This document shows, piece by piece, positions 25,054 through 33,661 of a stretch of 46,833 nt of DNA. How positions within the stretch are numbered: the stretch's first letter is position 1; the number at the start of each line of letters is the position of its first letter. The position numbers and the translations under genes were made by a program. Source of the stretch: an uncultured bacterium (GTDB taxonomy: Bacteria; Verrucomicrobiota; Lentisphaeria; Victivallales; UBA1829); assembly GCA_902774245.1 (NCBI GenBank), contig CACYHQ010000021.1:1-46833 (forward strand), in the 5' to 3' direction. The notes beneath the pieces are model-generated. The model made no database searches and was not told where the DNA came from. It saw only the letters and a list, made by a program, of their open reading frames with translations.

Positions 25054-26553
25054 ATGAGCAATCAAAACATCGACGCCTTCATGGCGAACTTCAAGTTCGA
25101 AAGCCTTACTTTCGATGACATCTCCCTCCTGACCCAGTATGCCGATTTCCTGCCCTCGGATACCGACATCTCCACGAAGTTTTCGCGCAACATCAAGCTG
25201 AACATCCCGTTCGTCAGCGCCGCCATGGACACCGTTACCGAAGCCGAAATGGCGATCGCCATGGCGAAGCAGGGCGGCATCGGCGTGATCCACAAGAACC
25301 TCGACGTGCAGACGCAGGCCGAGGAAGTCCGCAAGGTCAAATTCTACCTCAACGGCTTCATCAAGACCCCGATCACGTTCCGCGAAGACCAGACCGTGCA
25401 GGAGATGCTGAACTACAAGGAAGCGCACAACTTCTCGTTCTCCGGTTTCCCCATCGTGGACGGCGGCGGCAAGCTCGTCGGCATCATCACCGCCCGCGAC
25501 ATCAAGTTCCTCTCCAGCTTCGACATCCCGATCCGCGACGTCATGACCAAGCCCGTGGTCTACGCCAACGGCGCGCCCTCGCTGGAGGACGCGTTCCAGA
25601 TCATGATGAAGAACAAGGTCGGCAAGCTCCCGACCATCGACAAGGACGGCAAGCTCACCGGCCTCTTCAGTTTCACCGACGTCCGCACGCTCATCGAGAA
25701 CATGGAACCTGCGTACAACCGCGACGCCGAGCACCGTCTGCGCGTGGCGGCGGCGGTCGGCCCGTACAACGAGGACCGCATCGAGGCGCTGGCGCAGGCG
25801 GGCGTCGACGCGTTCGTGATCGACACGGCACACGGCCACAGCAAGGGCGTGATCGACACCGTGAAGTACATCAAGGACAAATACGCCGGCATCGACGTCG
25901 TGGCGGGCAACATCGCCACGTACGAAGCCGCGAAGGCCCTGCTGGACGCGGGCGTCGACGCGGTGAAGGTCGGCATCGGACCCGGCTCCATCTGCACCAC
26001 GCGCGTGGTCGCGGGCGTCGGCACGCCGCAGGTCTCCGCCATCTACGAGGCGTACAAGGCGATCGGCGAGGAAGTCCCGATCATCGCGGACGGCGGCATC
26101 AAGCAGTCCGGCGACGTGCCGAAGGCCATCGCGGTCGGCGCTTCCTGCGTCATGATGGGCTCCGTGCTCGCGGGCACGCTCGAAGGCCCCGGCGAAAAGA
26201 CGTTCCGCAACGGCCGCCGCTACGTGCTCTACCGCGGCATGGGCAGCCTCGTCGCCATGCAGAAATCCAAGGGCAGCCGCGAACGCTACGGCCAGAAGGA
26301 CACCGACGACGTGAAGCAGATCGTCCCGCAGGGCGTCGAAGGCATGGTCCCCTACCGCGGCTCCCTCAGCGAGGTCCTCTGCCAGTTCATCGGCGGTCTC
26401 CGCTACTCCCTCGGCTACTGCGGCACCAGGACCATCCCCGAGCTCCGCGCCCGCGCCAAAGTCACGCGCGTCAGCCCCTCCGCCCTGAAGGAAGCGCATC
26501 CGCACGACATCATCATGACGCGCGACGCTCCGAACTACATGCAGGAAAACTGA
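25054..26553 (+). CDS. guaB: IMP dehydrogenase
   Basis: The 499-residue protein is full length: a TIM barrel ([20 protein letters not shown]), an inserted CBS pair (about 105-215), catalytic loop GPGSICTTR with Cys about 314, flap region [11 protein letters not shown], and the ending [16 protein letters not shown]. It oxidises IMP to XMP, the committed step to GMP. GGAG lies upstream of the ATG. A small membrane gene and pdxB follow on the same strand, probably as one operon. Confidence 0.97.
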   Translation: MSNQNIDAFMANFKFESLTFDDISLLTQYADFLPSDTDISTKFSRNIKLNIPFVSAAMDTVTEAEMAIAMAKQGGIGVIHKNLDVQTQAEEVRKVKFYLNGFIKTPITFREDQTVQEMLNYKEAHNFSFSGFPIVDGGGKLVGIITARDIKFLSSFDIPIRDVMTKPVVYANGAPSLEDAFQIMMKNKVGKLPTIDKDGKLTGLFSFTDVRTLIENMEPAYNRDAEHRLRVAAAVGPYNEDRIEALAQAGVDAFVIDTAHGHSKGVIDTVKYIKDKYAGIDVVAGNIATYEAAKALLDAGVDAVKVGIGPGSICTTRVVAGVGTPQVSAIYEAYKAIGEEVPIIADGGIKQSGDVPKAIAVGASCVMMGSVLAGTLEGPGEKTFRNGRRYVLYRGMGSLVAMQKSKGSRERYGQKDTDDVKQIVPQGVEGMVPYRGSLSEVLCQFIGGLRYSLGYCGTRTIPELRARAKVTRVSPSALKEAHPHDIIMTRDAPNYMQEN

Positions 26554-26604
26554 GCCGGTTTTCCACATCCGGCATCCAACGAAACACGGGAAAGATCGCG
26601 GACT

Positions 26605-26928
26605 ATGTTCAAATTTCTGTTGTCACTGCTGATCTCTCCCGTGCTTTTTCTGCTCGCGCTGGACGGCATCGCCGCCGCCATCTGTCACTGGCTGGTCTCG
26701 CGCGGATTCTCCGGCGTGGAGTCCGCCGCGCATTCCGCCAAGGCGACCGCGTATTTCCTGATCGCGAGCGGGCTCACGCTGAGCGTGATCTGCGTCGCGG
26801 CGGGCATCCCGCTCGTCATCCTGTCGTTCGTCTTCAAGAGCTGGCGGCGCGCGCTCATCTGCATCGGCATCACGGTCGGAGCCGCCGCGCTCTGGCGGTA
26901 TTTCCTGCTCCTGCCGTATTTCCTCTGA
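26605..26928 (+). CDS. Small membrane protein of unknown function
   Basis: The 107-residue protein has about three hydrophobic helices (LLSLLISPVLFLLALDGIAA, AYFLIASGLTLSVICVAAGI, and ALICIGITVGAAALW). It has no recognised family. It lies 51 bases after guaB and 13 bases before pdxB, so it is expected to be expressed from the guaB transcript. A Lys/Arg pair near FKSWRR gives an inside-positive loop. Confidence 0.65.
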   Translation: MFKFLLSLLISPVLFLLALDGIAAAICHWLVSRGFSGVESAAHSAKATAYFLIASGLTLSVICVAAGIPLVILSFVFKSWRRALICIGITVGAAALWRYFLLLPYFL

Positions 26929-26941
26929 GGCGGACCGGACC

Positions 26942-28123
26942 ATGCTCATCGTCGCCGACTCCAAAATCCCGTATCTCGAGGGCGTCTTCGAACCGTACGC
27001 CGACATGCGCTACCTCGATCCCGGCGAAATCACGCCGGAGACCGTGCGCGACGCCGACGCCCTCATCGTCCGCACGCGCACGAAATGCGACGCGGCGCTC
27101 CTCGAACATTCCCGCGTCGGGATCATCGCCACCGCCACCATCGGCACCGACCACATCGACACCGACTGGTGCGGCACGCACGGGGTCATGTGGGAGAACG
27201 CCGCCGGGTGCAACGCCGCGTCCGTGGCACAGTACATGACCTCGGCACTGCTCCGCGTCTCGCTCCGGCACGGCTTGGATTTGAGGAGGAAGACGCTCGG
27301 CATCATCGGCTGCGGAAACGTCGGCACGAAGGTCGCCGCCGCGGCCGCCGCGCTCGGCATGAACGTACTCCTGAACGACCCGCCGCGGGTGAGATGGGAG
27401 AAACTGACGGGTTTCGTCGACCTCGAAACGATTCAGCGCGAGGCGGATTTCATCACGCTCCACGTGCCGCTGCGGGGCGCCGAATACGGACCGGACCGGA
27501 CGGAGCACATGGCGGACGAGGCTTTCTTCCGCAGGCTGAAACGGAAGCCGTTTTTCTTCAACGCCTCGCGCGGGGACGTGGTGGACGAACCGGCGCTGAA
27601 AGAGGCGATCCGCAAGGGGCTCATTTCTGGCGCCGTGCTGGACGTGTGGCACAACGAGCCGGAGATCGACCGCGAGCTCCTGTCGCTCGTCGAGCTCGCC
27701 ACGCCCCATATCGCGGGGTATTCCGCCGATGGCAAAGCGAACGGCACGGCGATGGCGGTCGAGGCCGTGGTGAAAAAAAGCTTTCTCTGGATCAATGATA
27801 AATTCTACCTCCACGACATGCGCCCCCTGCGCGAGTCCATTCAGCAGGTGAAAGCGGACATCCTGGCAAAGGTCCCCGCGCCCGCCAATCCGGTCGTCAC
27901 GCTCGATCCCGCCTCGCCGCATCCGTTCGCGGACGCCGTGTTTGCGTCCTACGACGTCGCCGAGGACGATGCCGCGCTCCGTGCCGCGCCGGAGAAGTTC
28001 GAATCACTGCGCGGTTCGTACCGCGTCCGCCGCGAATTCCCCGCCTATACAGTGCGTTCGGACAAGCCCATGCCGTCCGTGTTCCGCGACACGCTCCTGA
28101 AGCTCGGTTTTCATCTTGCCTGA
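26942..28123 (+). CDS. pdxB: Erythronate-4-phosphate dehydrogenase
   Basis: The 393-residue protein belongs to the D-2-hydroxyacid dehydrogenases: N-terminal VADSKIPYLEGVF, TIGTDHID, the Rossmann motif GIIGCGNVGTKV, and conserved NASRGDVVDEPAL and DVWHNEPE. The residues AGCNA and the C-terminal dimerisation segment are characteristic of PdxB rather than SerA. It oxidises 4-phosphoerythronate in the DXP-independent pyridoxal phosphate pathway. The start lies 13 bases after the membrane gene. Confidence 0.93.
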   Translation: MLIVADSKIPYLEGVFEPYADMRYLDPGEITPETVRDADALIVRTRTKCDAALLEHSRVGIIATATIGTDHIDTDWCGTHGVMWENAAGCNAASVAQYMTSALLRVSLRHGLDLRRKTLGIIGCGNVGTKVAAAAAALGMNVLLNDPPRVRWEKLTGFVDLETIQREADFITLHVPLRGAEYGPDRTEHMADEAFFRRLKRKPFFFNASRGDVVDEPALKEAIRKGLISGAVLDVWHNEPEIDRELLSLVELATPHIAGYSADGKANGTAMAVEAVVKKSFLWINDKFYLHDMRPLRESIQQVKADILAKVPAPANPVVTLDPASPHPFADAVFASYDVAEDDAALRAAPEKFESLRGSYRVRREFPAYTVRSDKPMPSVFRDTLLKLGFHLA

Positions 28124-28189
28124 GTTCGCGGGCGCGTCTTTGTTCTATCTAAAGCACGCACGTTTTCCGGAAAAAGATTTCAAAACGGC

Positions 28190-28218
28190 TTGAAAAACGA
28201 GGCAAAACGGAGTAGAGT
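28190..28218 (+). promoter_or_regulatory. Promoter of the thioredoxin-tilS-sigma operon
   Basis: TTGAAA (28190-28195) and TAGAGT (28213-28218) are 17 bases apart. Transcription would begin about 28225, which excludes an upstream start at 28219 for the thioredoxin. Confidence 0.65.
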
Positions 28219-28293
28219 ATGGTTCGGGTATCCCGGCATATCGCGGATGCCAGGCAAATCAACACGCAAACTCACAAATACGGAGACCTGATT

Positions 28294-28602
28294 ATGAGCA
28301 TCAATATTCTTTCCGAGAGCAATTTCGACAGCATCGTCGGCACGAAGCCCGCTTTGATCGATTTCGGCGCGGAATGGTGCGTCTACTGCAAGAAGATCGC
28401 CCCGATCATCGAGGAAATCGCCGCGGAGCACTCCGAGCTTGTCTTCGGCTACATCGACGTTGATCTTCAGCCCATGCTTGCCGCCCGGTTCCGCGTCCAC
28501 AGCCTCCCGACCGTGCTGCTCCTGAAGGACGGCCAGGTCGCGAAGCAGTTCCTCGGCGCGCAGTCCAAAGAGACGTATCTGAACGCCATCAACGAACTCT
28601 GA
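28294..28602 (+). CDS. Thioredoxin-fold protein with CVYC active site
   Basis: The 102-residue protein begins MSINILSESNFDS; GGAG lies eight bases upstream. The active site reads W28-C29-V-Y-C32 instead of WCGPC, and the cis-proline region is present (HSLPTVLL). It has no signal peptide, so it acts in the cytoplasm. The changed dipeptide would alter redox potential; CxxC with bulky residues is seen in glutaredoxin-like and oxidoreductase variants (CPYC). It opens the operon that continues with tilS and the sigma factor. Confidence 0.88.
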   Translation: MSINILSESNFDSIVGTKPALIDFGAEWCVYCKKIAPIIEEIAAEHSELVFGYIDVDLQPMLAARFRVHSLPTVLLLKDGQVAKQFLGAQSKETYLNAINEL

Positions 28603-28644
28603 CCTGACTGGTCGTTTCCGTTCCGCATCCCTTCCTTTTTTACC

Positions 28645-30459
28645 ATGCCCGATTCCCTCTTTCCCAGTTCCAGGATTCCGTCCGGCATCCGTACCGTCTA
28701 CGCTTCCTTCAGCGGCGGCGCGGACAGTCTGGCGTTGCTTGTGTGTCTTTCCGAGCTCAGGGAAGGCGCGCCGTGGGAACTCCGCGCGGTGCATTTCGAA
28801 CACGGCATCCGGGGCGCGGAGAGCCTCGCCGACGCGGAATTCTGCCGGACCGTCTGCGACAGGCTCGGCATTCCGCTTCAGGTCATCCCGCTGAACGTGC
28901 CGGATAAAGTCCAGCCCGGCGAAGGTGTGGAGGCCGCCGCACGACGTCTTCGTCAGGAAGCGTGGAAGAAAATCGTTTCGCAGACTGAAAAACAGCCTGT
29001 GGCGGTCGCGCTGGGACACAACGCCGACGACCGGATCGAATCATTTTTCCTGCGCCTCATGCGCGGCTCGAATCTCTCCGGGCTTCATGCGCTCCATGCC
29101 GTCCGCAGGTTCGAAGATGTTCTCTGGTTTCGACCGCTATTGGAGTTTTCCCGTGCCGAGATCGAAGCGTATCTCGCCGAACGTGGCTTCAAAACGTTCC
29201 GTACCGATTCCACCAACCTGCAAAACGACTACGACCGCAACAAGTTGCGCAATGTGGTCCTGCCGACGCTGTACCGTGAGTTTCCGCGCGCCCGTGCCGG
29301 GATTCTGACCGCGCTGCACGCCATCGCGGACGATGCCGCGGCGCTCGACGATGCCGCGGACGAAGCGTTCCGGCGGGCATTCCGGCATGGCGGTCTGGAC
29401 TTGAACGAACTGAAAAGAATCCCGTCCGCACTTTTGCCGCGTGTCCTGCGACTGTGGCTCGACGATATCCCGGACCGTCATTTCATCGAACGTCTCCGCG
29501 ATCTGCTGGAAACCGAGAACTCTCATACCTCCGTCGGACGGATCACGGTCGAGGGCGGTGGTGTTTTCCTGTGGAAAAAAGGTCTCCTGCGGAAACTGGA
29601 AAACGGATCGCCCGAACCGGAAGAACCGGCCCTCTGGGATTACCGGGCCGTTCCGGTGATCCGTTTCGGCAAGACTGTCCTGCGGTTCCGCAGCGAGGTC
29701 TCCGGCGGGGAAATGCCATCCGGGACGGATGCCGTTATCTTTGATGCGGAGACGTTTCCGCATGAGCTTATCATCGTTCCACGGCTCTATGGCGATGAGA
29801 TGAAGCCCTTCGGCGCGGAGTATTCCGTTTCGCTCAAGAAACTCTTCACCGACGCCCATGTTTCCGCTTCGGAACAGCCCCTGTACCCCGTGGTGCGGGA
29901 CGCCGAAAATGTGGAGGATATCCTGTGGGTCCCCGGCGTCCGGCGGTCCGCATCGTATCCGGTCGATCCGTCCAAACCGTTCCGGGGACTGCTGTTTTCC
30001 TCGGAACGCCTTGTGGATGTGACGGCAGCTGTGATCGGCGGCCCGGACGGACGCATCCTGGTCTGTTCGCGTCCGGCGGGCAAGCACATGGCTGGCAAAT
30101 GGGAGTTTCCGGGGGGCAAGATCGAACCCGGCGAGACGGCGGAAGCCTGCATCCGGCGCGAGATTCGCGAGGAACTCGGCATGGAGATCGCCGTCGGGCC
30201 GGTCTTTACGGTCATGGAGCACGACTACGGCGTCAAATATGTCCGTGTGACATTTTTTCTCGCTGTTTCGGACGATACACCGTCTGCAAAGGACCGTCAG
30301 GGGTTCCGGTGGGTCACGCCGGAAGAGATCGATTCGGTGGATTTTCTGGACGCCGACCGTCCGGTGTCCGCTGAAATCCAAAAAAAATCGGAAAAAATTT
30401 CCGGTATATACAATAAGATGCGGCGCGAAAGCGTTAATTGGGTATCGAAGCAACCATAA
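28645..30459 (+). CDS. tilS: TilS-Nudix fusion: tRNA-Ile lysidine synthase with MutT-type domain
   Basis: The 604-residue protein has an N-terminal PP-loop ATPase (SGGADS at 23-28, HFEHGIRG, GHNADDRIESFFLRLMRG) and the TilS middle domains (about 1-440, including the C-terminal ILWVPGVRRS segment). TilS converts the C34 of tRNA-Ile(CAU) to lysidine. A linker leads to a Nudix domain (about 457-585) with a perfect Nudix box (GKIEPGETAEACIRREIREE at about 490-510, followed by LGM). The Nudix part resembles MutT-like 8-oxo-dGTP hydrolases (WEFPGGK). There is no internal stop or start that would separate them. Its stop shares a base with the sigma factor start (TAATG). Confidence 0.92.
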   Translation: MPDSLFPSSRIPSGIRTVYASFSGGADSLALLVCLSELREGAPWELRAVHFEHGIRGAESLADAEFCRTVCDRLGIPLQVIPLNVPDKVQPGEGVEAAARRLRQEAWKKIVSQTEKQPVAVALGHNADDRIESFFLRLMRGSNLSGLHALHAVRRFEDVLWFRPLLEFSRAEIEAYLAERGFKTFRTDSTNLQNDYDRNKLRNVVLPTLYREFPRARAGILTALHAIADDAAALDDAADEAFRRAFRHGGLDLNELKRIPSALLPRVLRLWLDDIPDRHFIERLRDLLETENSHTSVGRITVEGGGVFLWKKGLLRKLENGSPEPEEPALWDYRAVPVIRFGKTVLRFRSEVSGGEMPSGTDAVIFDAETFPHELIIVPRLYGDEMKPFGAEYSVSLKKLFTDAHVSASEQPLYPVVRDAENVEDILWVPGVRRSASYPVDPSKPFRGLLFSSERLVDVTAAVIGGPDGRILVCSRPAGKHMAGKWEFPGGKIEPGETAEACIRREIREELGMEIAVGPVFTVMEHDYGVKYVRVTFFLAVSDDTPSAKDRQGFRWVTPEEIDSVDFLDADRPVSAEIQKKSEKISGIYNKMRRESVNWVSKQP

Positions 30460-31043
30460 TGGAATTTCGAAACATGGAAACAGATAAAACAGATCTGGAG
30501 CTTATTCAGGAATTCCAGAGTGGATCAAGTCCCGCTTTTGATGCTCTTTACGAACGATACAGGCGTCCGCTTTACGGGTATGTGAACCGGCAGATGCAGG
30601 GGCATACCAGCCAGGCGGACGACGTATTCCAGCAGACATGGATGCGCGCGATCGACAATCTGTCGACCTACCGCGATCAGGAGAAATTCTCCGCATGGCT
30701 CATGAGGATCGCCCACAACCTCATCATCGATTATTACCGCTCCCTGAAACGGAGAGCCGAGGACGAACTGGACGATACTTACGGAGACACGACGGCGGAT
30801 ACCTCCGACGAGACGCCGGGCAGGGAGATGGACGAACGCGAACGCGCCAGGCGGCTCACGGCAGCGCTGAACTCGCTGACGCCCGAACTGCGCGAAGTGT
30901 TCCTGCTGCGCCGGGAGAACATCCCGTTCCAGCAGATCGCGAAGATTCAGAACTGCTCCGTGAATACGAGTCTCGCACGTATGAGATATGCAATCAAACA
31001 ACTTACGGACAAACTGAAAGACTGGGAAACTGACATTTCCTGA
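30459..31043 (+). CDS. ECF-type RNA polymerase sigma factor
   Basis: From ATG at 30459 the protein has 194 residues. Region 2 (about 24-92, FDALYERYRRPLYGYV, QADDVFQQTWMRA, RIAHNLIIDYYR) and region 4 (about 135-185, LTPELREVFLLRRENIPFQQ and an HTH ending SLARMRYAIKQL) are present, with no region 3 between them. The start codon overlaps the tilS stop, which makes translation coupled and supports this start over a TTG at 30438. Another ATG at 30474 is possible. The next gene is its likely anti-sigma factor. Confidence 0.93.
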   Translation: MEFRNMETDKTDLELIQEFQSGSSPAFDALYERYRRPLYGYVNRQMQGHTSQADDVFQQTWMRAIDNLSTYRDQEKFSAWLMRIAHNLIIDYYRSLKRRAEDELDDTYGDTTADTSDETPGREMDERERARRLTAALNSLTPELREVFLLRRENIPFQQIAKIQNCSVNTSLARMRYAIKQLTDKLKDWETDIS

Positions 31044-31052
31044 GGTGAAACC

Positions 31053-31724
31053 ATGAACATTTGTGAATTTATTCAAGAGAAGGTCGCGATTGGCGAGATC
31101 AATGACGACGTCTTGGCACATCTTCGCATTTGTCACGAGTGCAAAGCATTTGCCGACGATCTCGAACGTTTCCTCTCCTGCGAACTGCCGGAGATCGAAC
31201 CCCCGAAGCATGTCGACGACGCGGTCCGCGCCGCCGCTGCCGAGGCCGCGGATGTCAACCGTTTCTTCAGCGCCCTGCCGGATCTCGAACCTCCGAAGCA
31301 TGTCGACGACGCAGTCCGCGCCGTTGCGCAGGATGTCGCGGCCACGAACCGTCTCCACCGTGTTCTGTCCGATCTTGAGCCCCCGAAGCATGTCGACGAC
31401 GCGGTCCGCGCCGCCGGCGCTTTCACGGCTTCCGCATACGCCCGCAAGAATCGCATGAAGAAGGCGTTCCGCGTCCTGATCCCGGTCGCGGCGGCCCTCG
31501 CGGTCTGCTTCCTCTTCTATTTCGAACCGGTGAGCAAGCCCCAGCAGCTGGCGGTCCCGACACAGGCGACCGCGGCGGCCGACTGGACCGGCGCCGTCAT
31601 GGACGGCGAACTGACGAAGGTCTCCATGGAGCTGACAAGCTCGATGTCCGATCTCTCGCTCTCCGATACCGACCTCCTGATTGCCCAGCTCGAAGCCGAC
31701 TTCGCGGCCTACGCGGAAAACTGA
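31053..31724 (+). CDS. Membrane anti-sigma factor with zinc motif and triple repeat
   Basis: The 223-residue protein has an N-terminal zinc anti-sigma motif H23-x3-C27-x2-C30, then a repeated segment, one membrane helix (about 139-157) and an outer domain. The segment holds three copies of (E)PPKHVDDAVRA, two of them full 30-residue units (49-78, 79-108) and a third partial (109-121). Zinc anti-sigma factors of this type bind the sigma factor from the cytoplasm and release it on a signal. The start lies nine bases after the sigma stop. Confidence 0.85.
   Translation: MNICEFIQEKVAIGEINDDVLAHLRICHECKAFADDLERFLSCELPEIEPPKHVDDAVRAAAAEAADVNRFFSALPDLEPPKHVDDAVRAVAQDVAATNRLHRVLSDLEPPKHVDDAVRAAGAFTASAYARKNRMKKAFRVLIPVAAALAVCFLFYFEPVSKPQQLAVPTQATAAADWTGAVMDGELTKVSMELTSSMSDLSLSDTDLLIAQLEADFAAYAEN
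31197..31415 (+). repeat. Tandem 90-bp repeats in the anti-sigma gene (2 full, 1 partial)
   Basis: The units start at 31197, 31287 and 31377 with exact 90-base spacing. Each begins with a stretch encoding EPPKHVDDAVRA that is nearly identical at DNA level (cccgaagcatgtcgacgacg), so the expansion is recent or under gene conversion. Confidence 0.9.
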
Positions 31725-31761
31725 GTTAGTCTGTTCAATCTCAAGCCCCGGAGATACAGCC

Positions 31762-33513
31762 ATGACCGCTACCCGGAAAATCCTGCTCCTTCTGTTCTGC
31801 ACCACCGCTTCCTTTGCGCTCTCCGCGCAGGAGGCGAAGGACGACGTGTCCAAATCCGAAGACAAACCGAAAACGGAGCAGAGAAATCCCGTGCAGCCCG
31901 GCCAGATCCCGATGATCACGTTCCCCGGACAGCAGTGGGGACAGAATCCCTGGACGTTCGGCGGCGCGCCGGGCGGCAGGGATGAGAAAAAGGACGACGG
32001 GAAAGACGAAAAGAAAAACGACAATCCGTGGCAGAATTCGCCGTGGGGGCAACCCGGCGGCGGTTTCGGCGGCGGTTTCGGCGGTTTCGGCGGCGGCTCG
32101 GGCAATCCGTGGGAACAGGGCGGCTTCGGCGGTTTCGGCGGCGGTCCCGGTTCGGGCAACCCGTGGGAACAGGGCGGCTTCGGCGGTTTCGGCGGCGGTC
32201 CCGGATTCAATCCGTGGGACGACGGCCCGATGTTCTTTGGCGGGGGCGGCAGTTTCTTCGGCATGGACAGACCGTGGGAAAACCGCGACAACGATAAGAA
32301 AGAAGACAAAGAGAAAAAAGACGATTCGTCTCCGTTCGGCGGCAGAGGCCGGTCCGTCGGCGGCTTGTTCGGTCCCGGCAATCCGTGGACCGATATTCCG
32401 GTTTCCCCATTGAACTTTGGTTTTGGAGGCCCCGGCATGGGCGGTGGCTTCGGCGGCGGCTTCGGCGGCGGTCCCGGCATGGGGAACGGCTTCGGCGGCG
32501 GTCAGGGCGGCTTCGGCGGCTTCGGCGGCGGTCAGGGCGGTTTCGGCGTCCAGGGCGGTTTCGGCGGCGCTCCCGGCATGGGCGGTGGCTTCGGCGTCGG
32601 TCCCGGTATGGGCGGTGCTCCCGGCATGGGCGGTGGCTTCGGCGGTGTGCTCGGCATGGGCGGCCCCGGCATGGGAAACGGCTTCGGCGGCCCGGGTATG
32701 GGCGGCCCCGGCATGGGAAACGGCTTCGGCGGCGGCCCGGGTATGGGCGGCAATTCCCGCCGGAACATGTCGATGCTTGATTCCATCCCGGCGGAAGAGC
32801 GTGACCGCCTGATGCAGCTGATGCGGACTGATTACGAGGCATTCCGCAAGGAACTACGCAATCTTGTTTCCGGCCAGCAGGAAAACGAATACAAAGCGGC
32901 GATGGAGCTTCGCGAGAAGTATCTCAAGGCCACGAGCAGCGCCGAAAAGGACAAGATCAAAAAGGAACTCCACGAGCTGATCGGCGAGCGGTTCAAGACC
33001 TCCAATAAGTCCGCGGAACGCCAGATCGCGGAGACGGAAGACGTGATTGCGTCCGCGCAGGAACGCCTCACCGTCCTCAAGAAACAGCACGAGGAACGCG
33101 TGAAAAACGCCGACCTCTTCATCAATTCCACGATCGACGATTATCTGAATCCCGATAAAGCGCCCACCTACGAAGATGTTCTGCGCAAACAGAACGAGCA
33201 GAGCGCCCGCAGCAGACTTCCCGAATTCGATAACAACCGTCAGGGCGGCAGAGGCGGCAACGGCGGCAGAGGCGGCCGAGATAACAACGGCCAGCGCGGC
33301 GATCAGCGTCGCGGCGGTCAGGGCGGCTTCGGTGGCGGTCCCGGTTTCGGTGGCGGTGCTCCCGGCATGGGTGGAGCTCCCGGCGGCTTCGGCGGCGGTC
33401 AGGGCGGCTTCGGCGGCGGTCCCGGTTTCGGCGGTGCTCCCGGCATGGGCGGCGCCCCCGGCGGCCAGCGTCCCGGCGGCTTCGGCGCGCCTCCTCAAGC
33501 GTCCCGGAATTAA
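31762..33513 (+). CDS. Secreted Gly/Phe-rich protein with central coiled coil
   Basis: From ATG at 31762 (GGAG just upstream) the protein has 583 residues with a clear signal peptide (MTATRKILLLLFCTTASFAL, cut near LSA). An acidic/Lys-rich stretch is followed by low-complexity GFGG, FGGG, GMGG and NPWEQGGF repeats (about 90-330). Residues about 332-485 form a charged helical/coiled-coil region (LMQLMRTDYEAFRKELRNLV, ETEDVIASAQERLTVLKKQH). The C-terminus (490-583) is again Gly-rich with RG and FGGGPG repeats. The central part may resemble periplasmic helical hairpin sensors, but this is not certain. It is 37 bases after the anti-sigma gene and probably belongs to the same transcript. Confidence 0.85.
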   Translation: MTATRKILLLLFCTTASFALSAQEAKDDVSKSEDKPKTEQRNPVQPGQIPMITFPGQQWGQNPWTFGGAPGGRDEKKDDGKDEKKNDNPWQNSPWGQPGGGFGGGFGGFGGGSGNPWEQGGFGGFGGGPGSGNPWEQGGFGGFGGGPGFNPWDDGPMFFGGGGSFFGMDRPWENRDNDKKEDKEKKDDSSPFGGRGRSVGGLFGPGNPWTDIPVSPLNFGFGGPGMGGGFGGGFGGGPGMGNGFGGGQGGFGGFGGGQGGFGVQGGFGGAPGMGGGFGVGPGMGGAPGMGGGFGGVLGMGGPGMGNGFGGPGMGGPGMGNGFGGGPGMGGNSRRNMSMLDSIPAEERDRLMQLMRTDYEAFRKELRNLVSGQQENEYKAAMELREKYLKATSSAEKDKIKKELHELIGERFKTSNKSAERQIAETEDVIASAQERLTVLKKQHEERVKNADLFINSTIDDYLNPDKAPTYEDVLRKQNEQSARSRLPEFDNNRQGGRGGNGGRGGRDNNGQRGDQRRGGQGGFGGGPGFGGGAPGMGGAPGGFGGGQGGFGGGPGFGGAPGMGGAPGGQRPGGFGAPPQASRN

Positions 33514-33538
33514 CCTTATAACAGCTTTCGTACTTTCT

Positions 33539-33569
33539 CCCCGTCGGATTCCACTCCGGCGGGGGTTTT
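33539..33569 (+). terminator. Terminator of the sigma operon
   Basis: CCCCG-T-CGG pairs with CCG-G-CGGGG around an 8-base loop, followed by four T. It ends the operon that starts at 28190. Confidence 0.8.
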
Positions 33570-33586
33570 GTCTGTTATGATAACAC

Positions 33587-33623
33587 AAAAAAAGCGGATT
33601 CCCGCATGATGCCGGAAATCCGC
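33587..33623 (-). terminator. Terminator of the phosphohexomutase gene
   Basis: On the minus strand, GCGGATT pairs perfectly with AATCCGC (with further inner pairing) and is followed by seven T. It faces the terminator of the sigma operon. Confidence 0.85.
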
Positions 33624-33661
33624 CTTGAAAACGGAGGGAAGCCCCTCCTCTTATATCCGTA

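Noticed and set aside
31980..33490. Short direct repeats resembling a CRISPR array
   Set aside because: The repeats are irregular in length and in frame with Gly/Phe codons of a signal-peptide protein; there are no uniform spacers.
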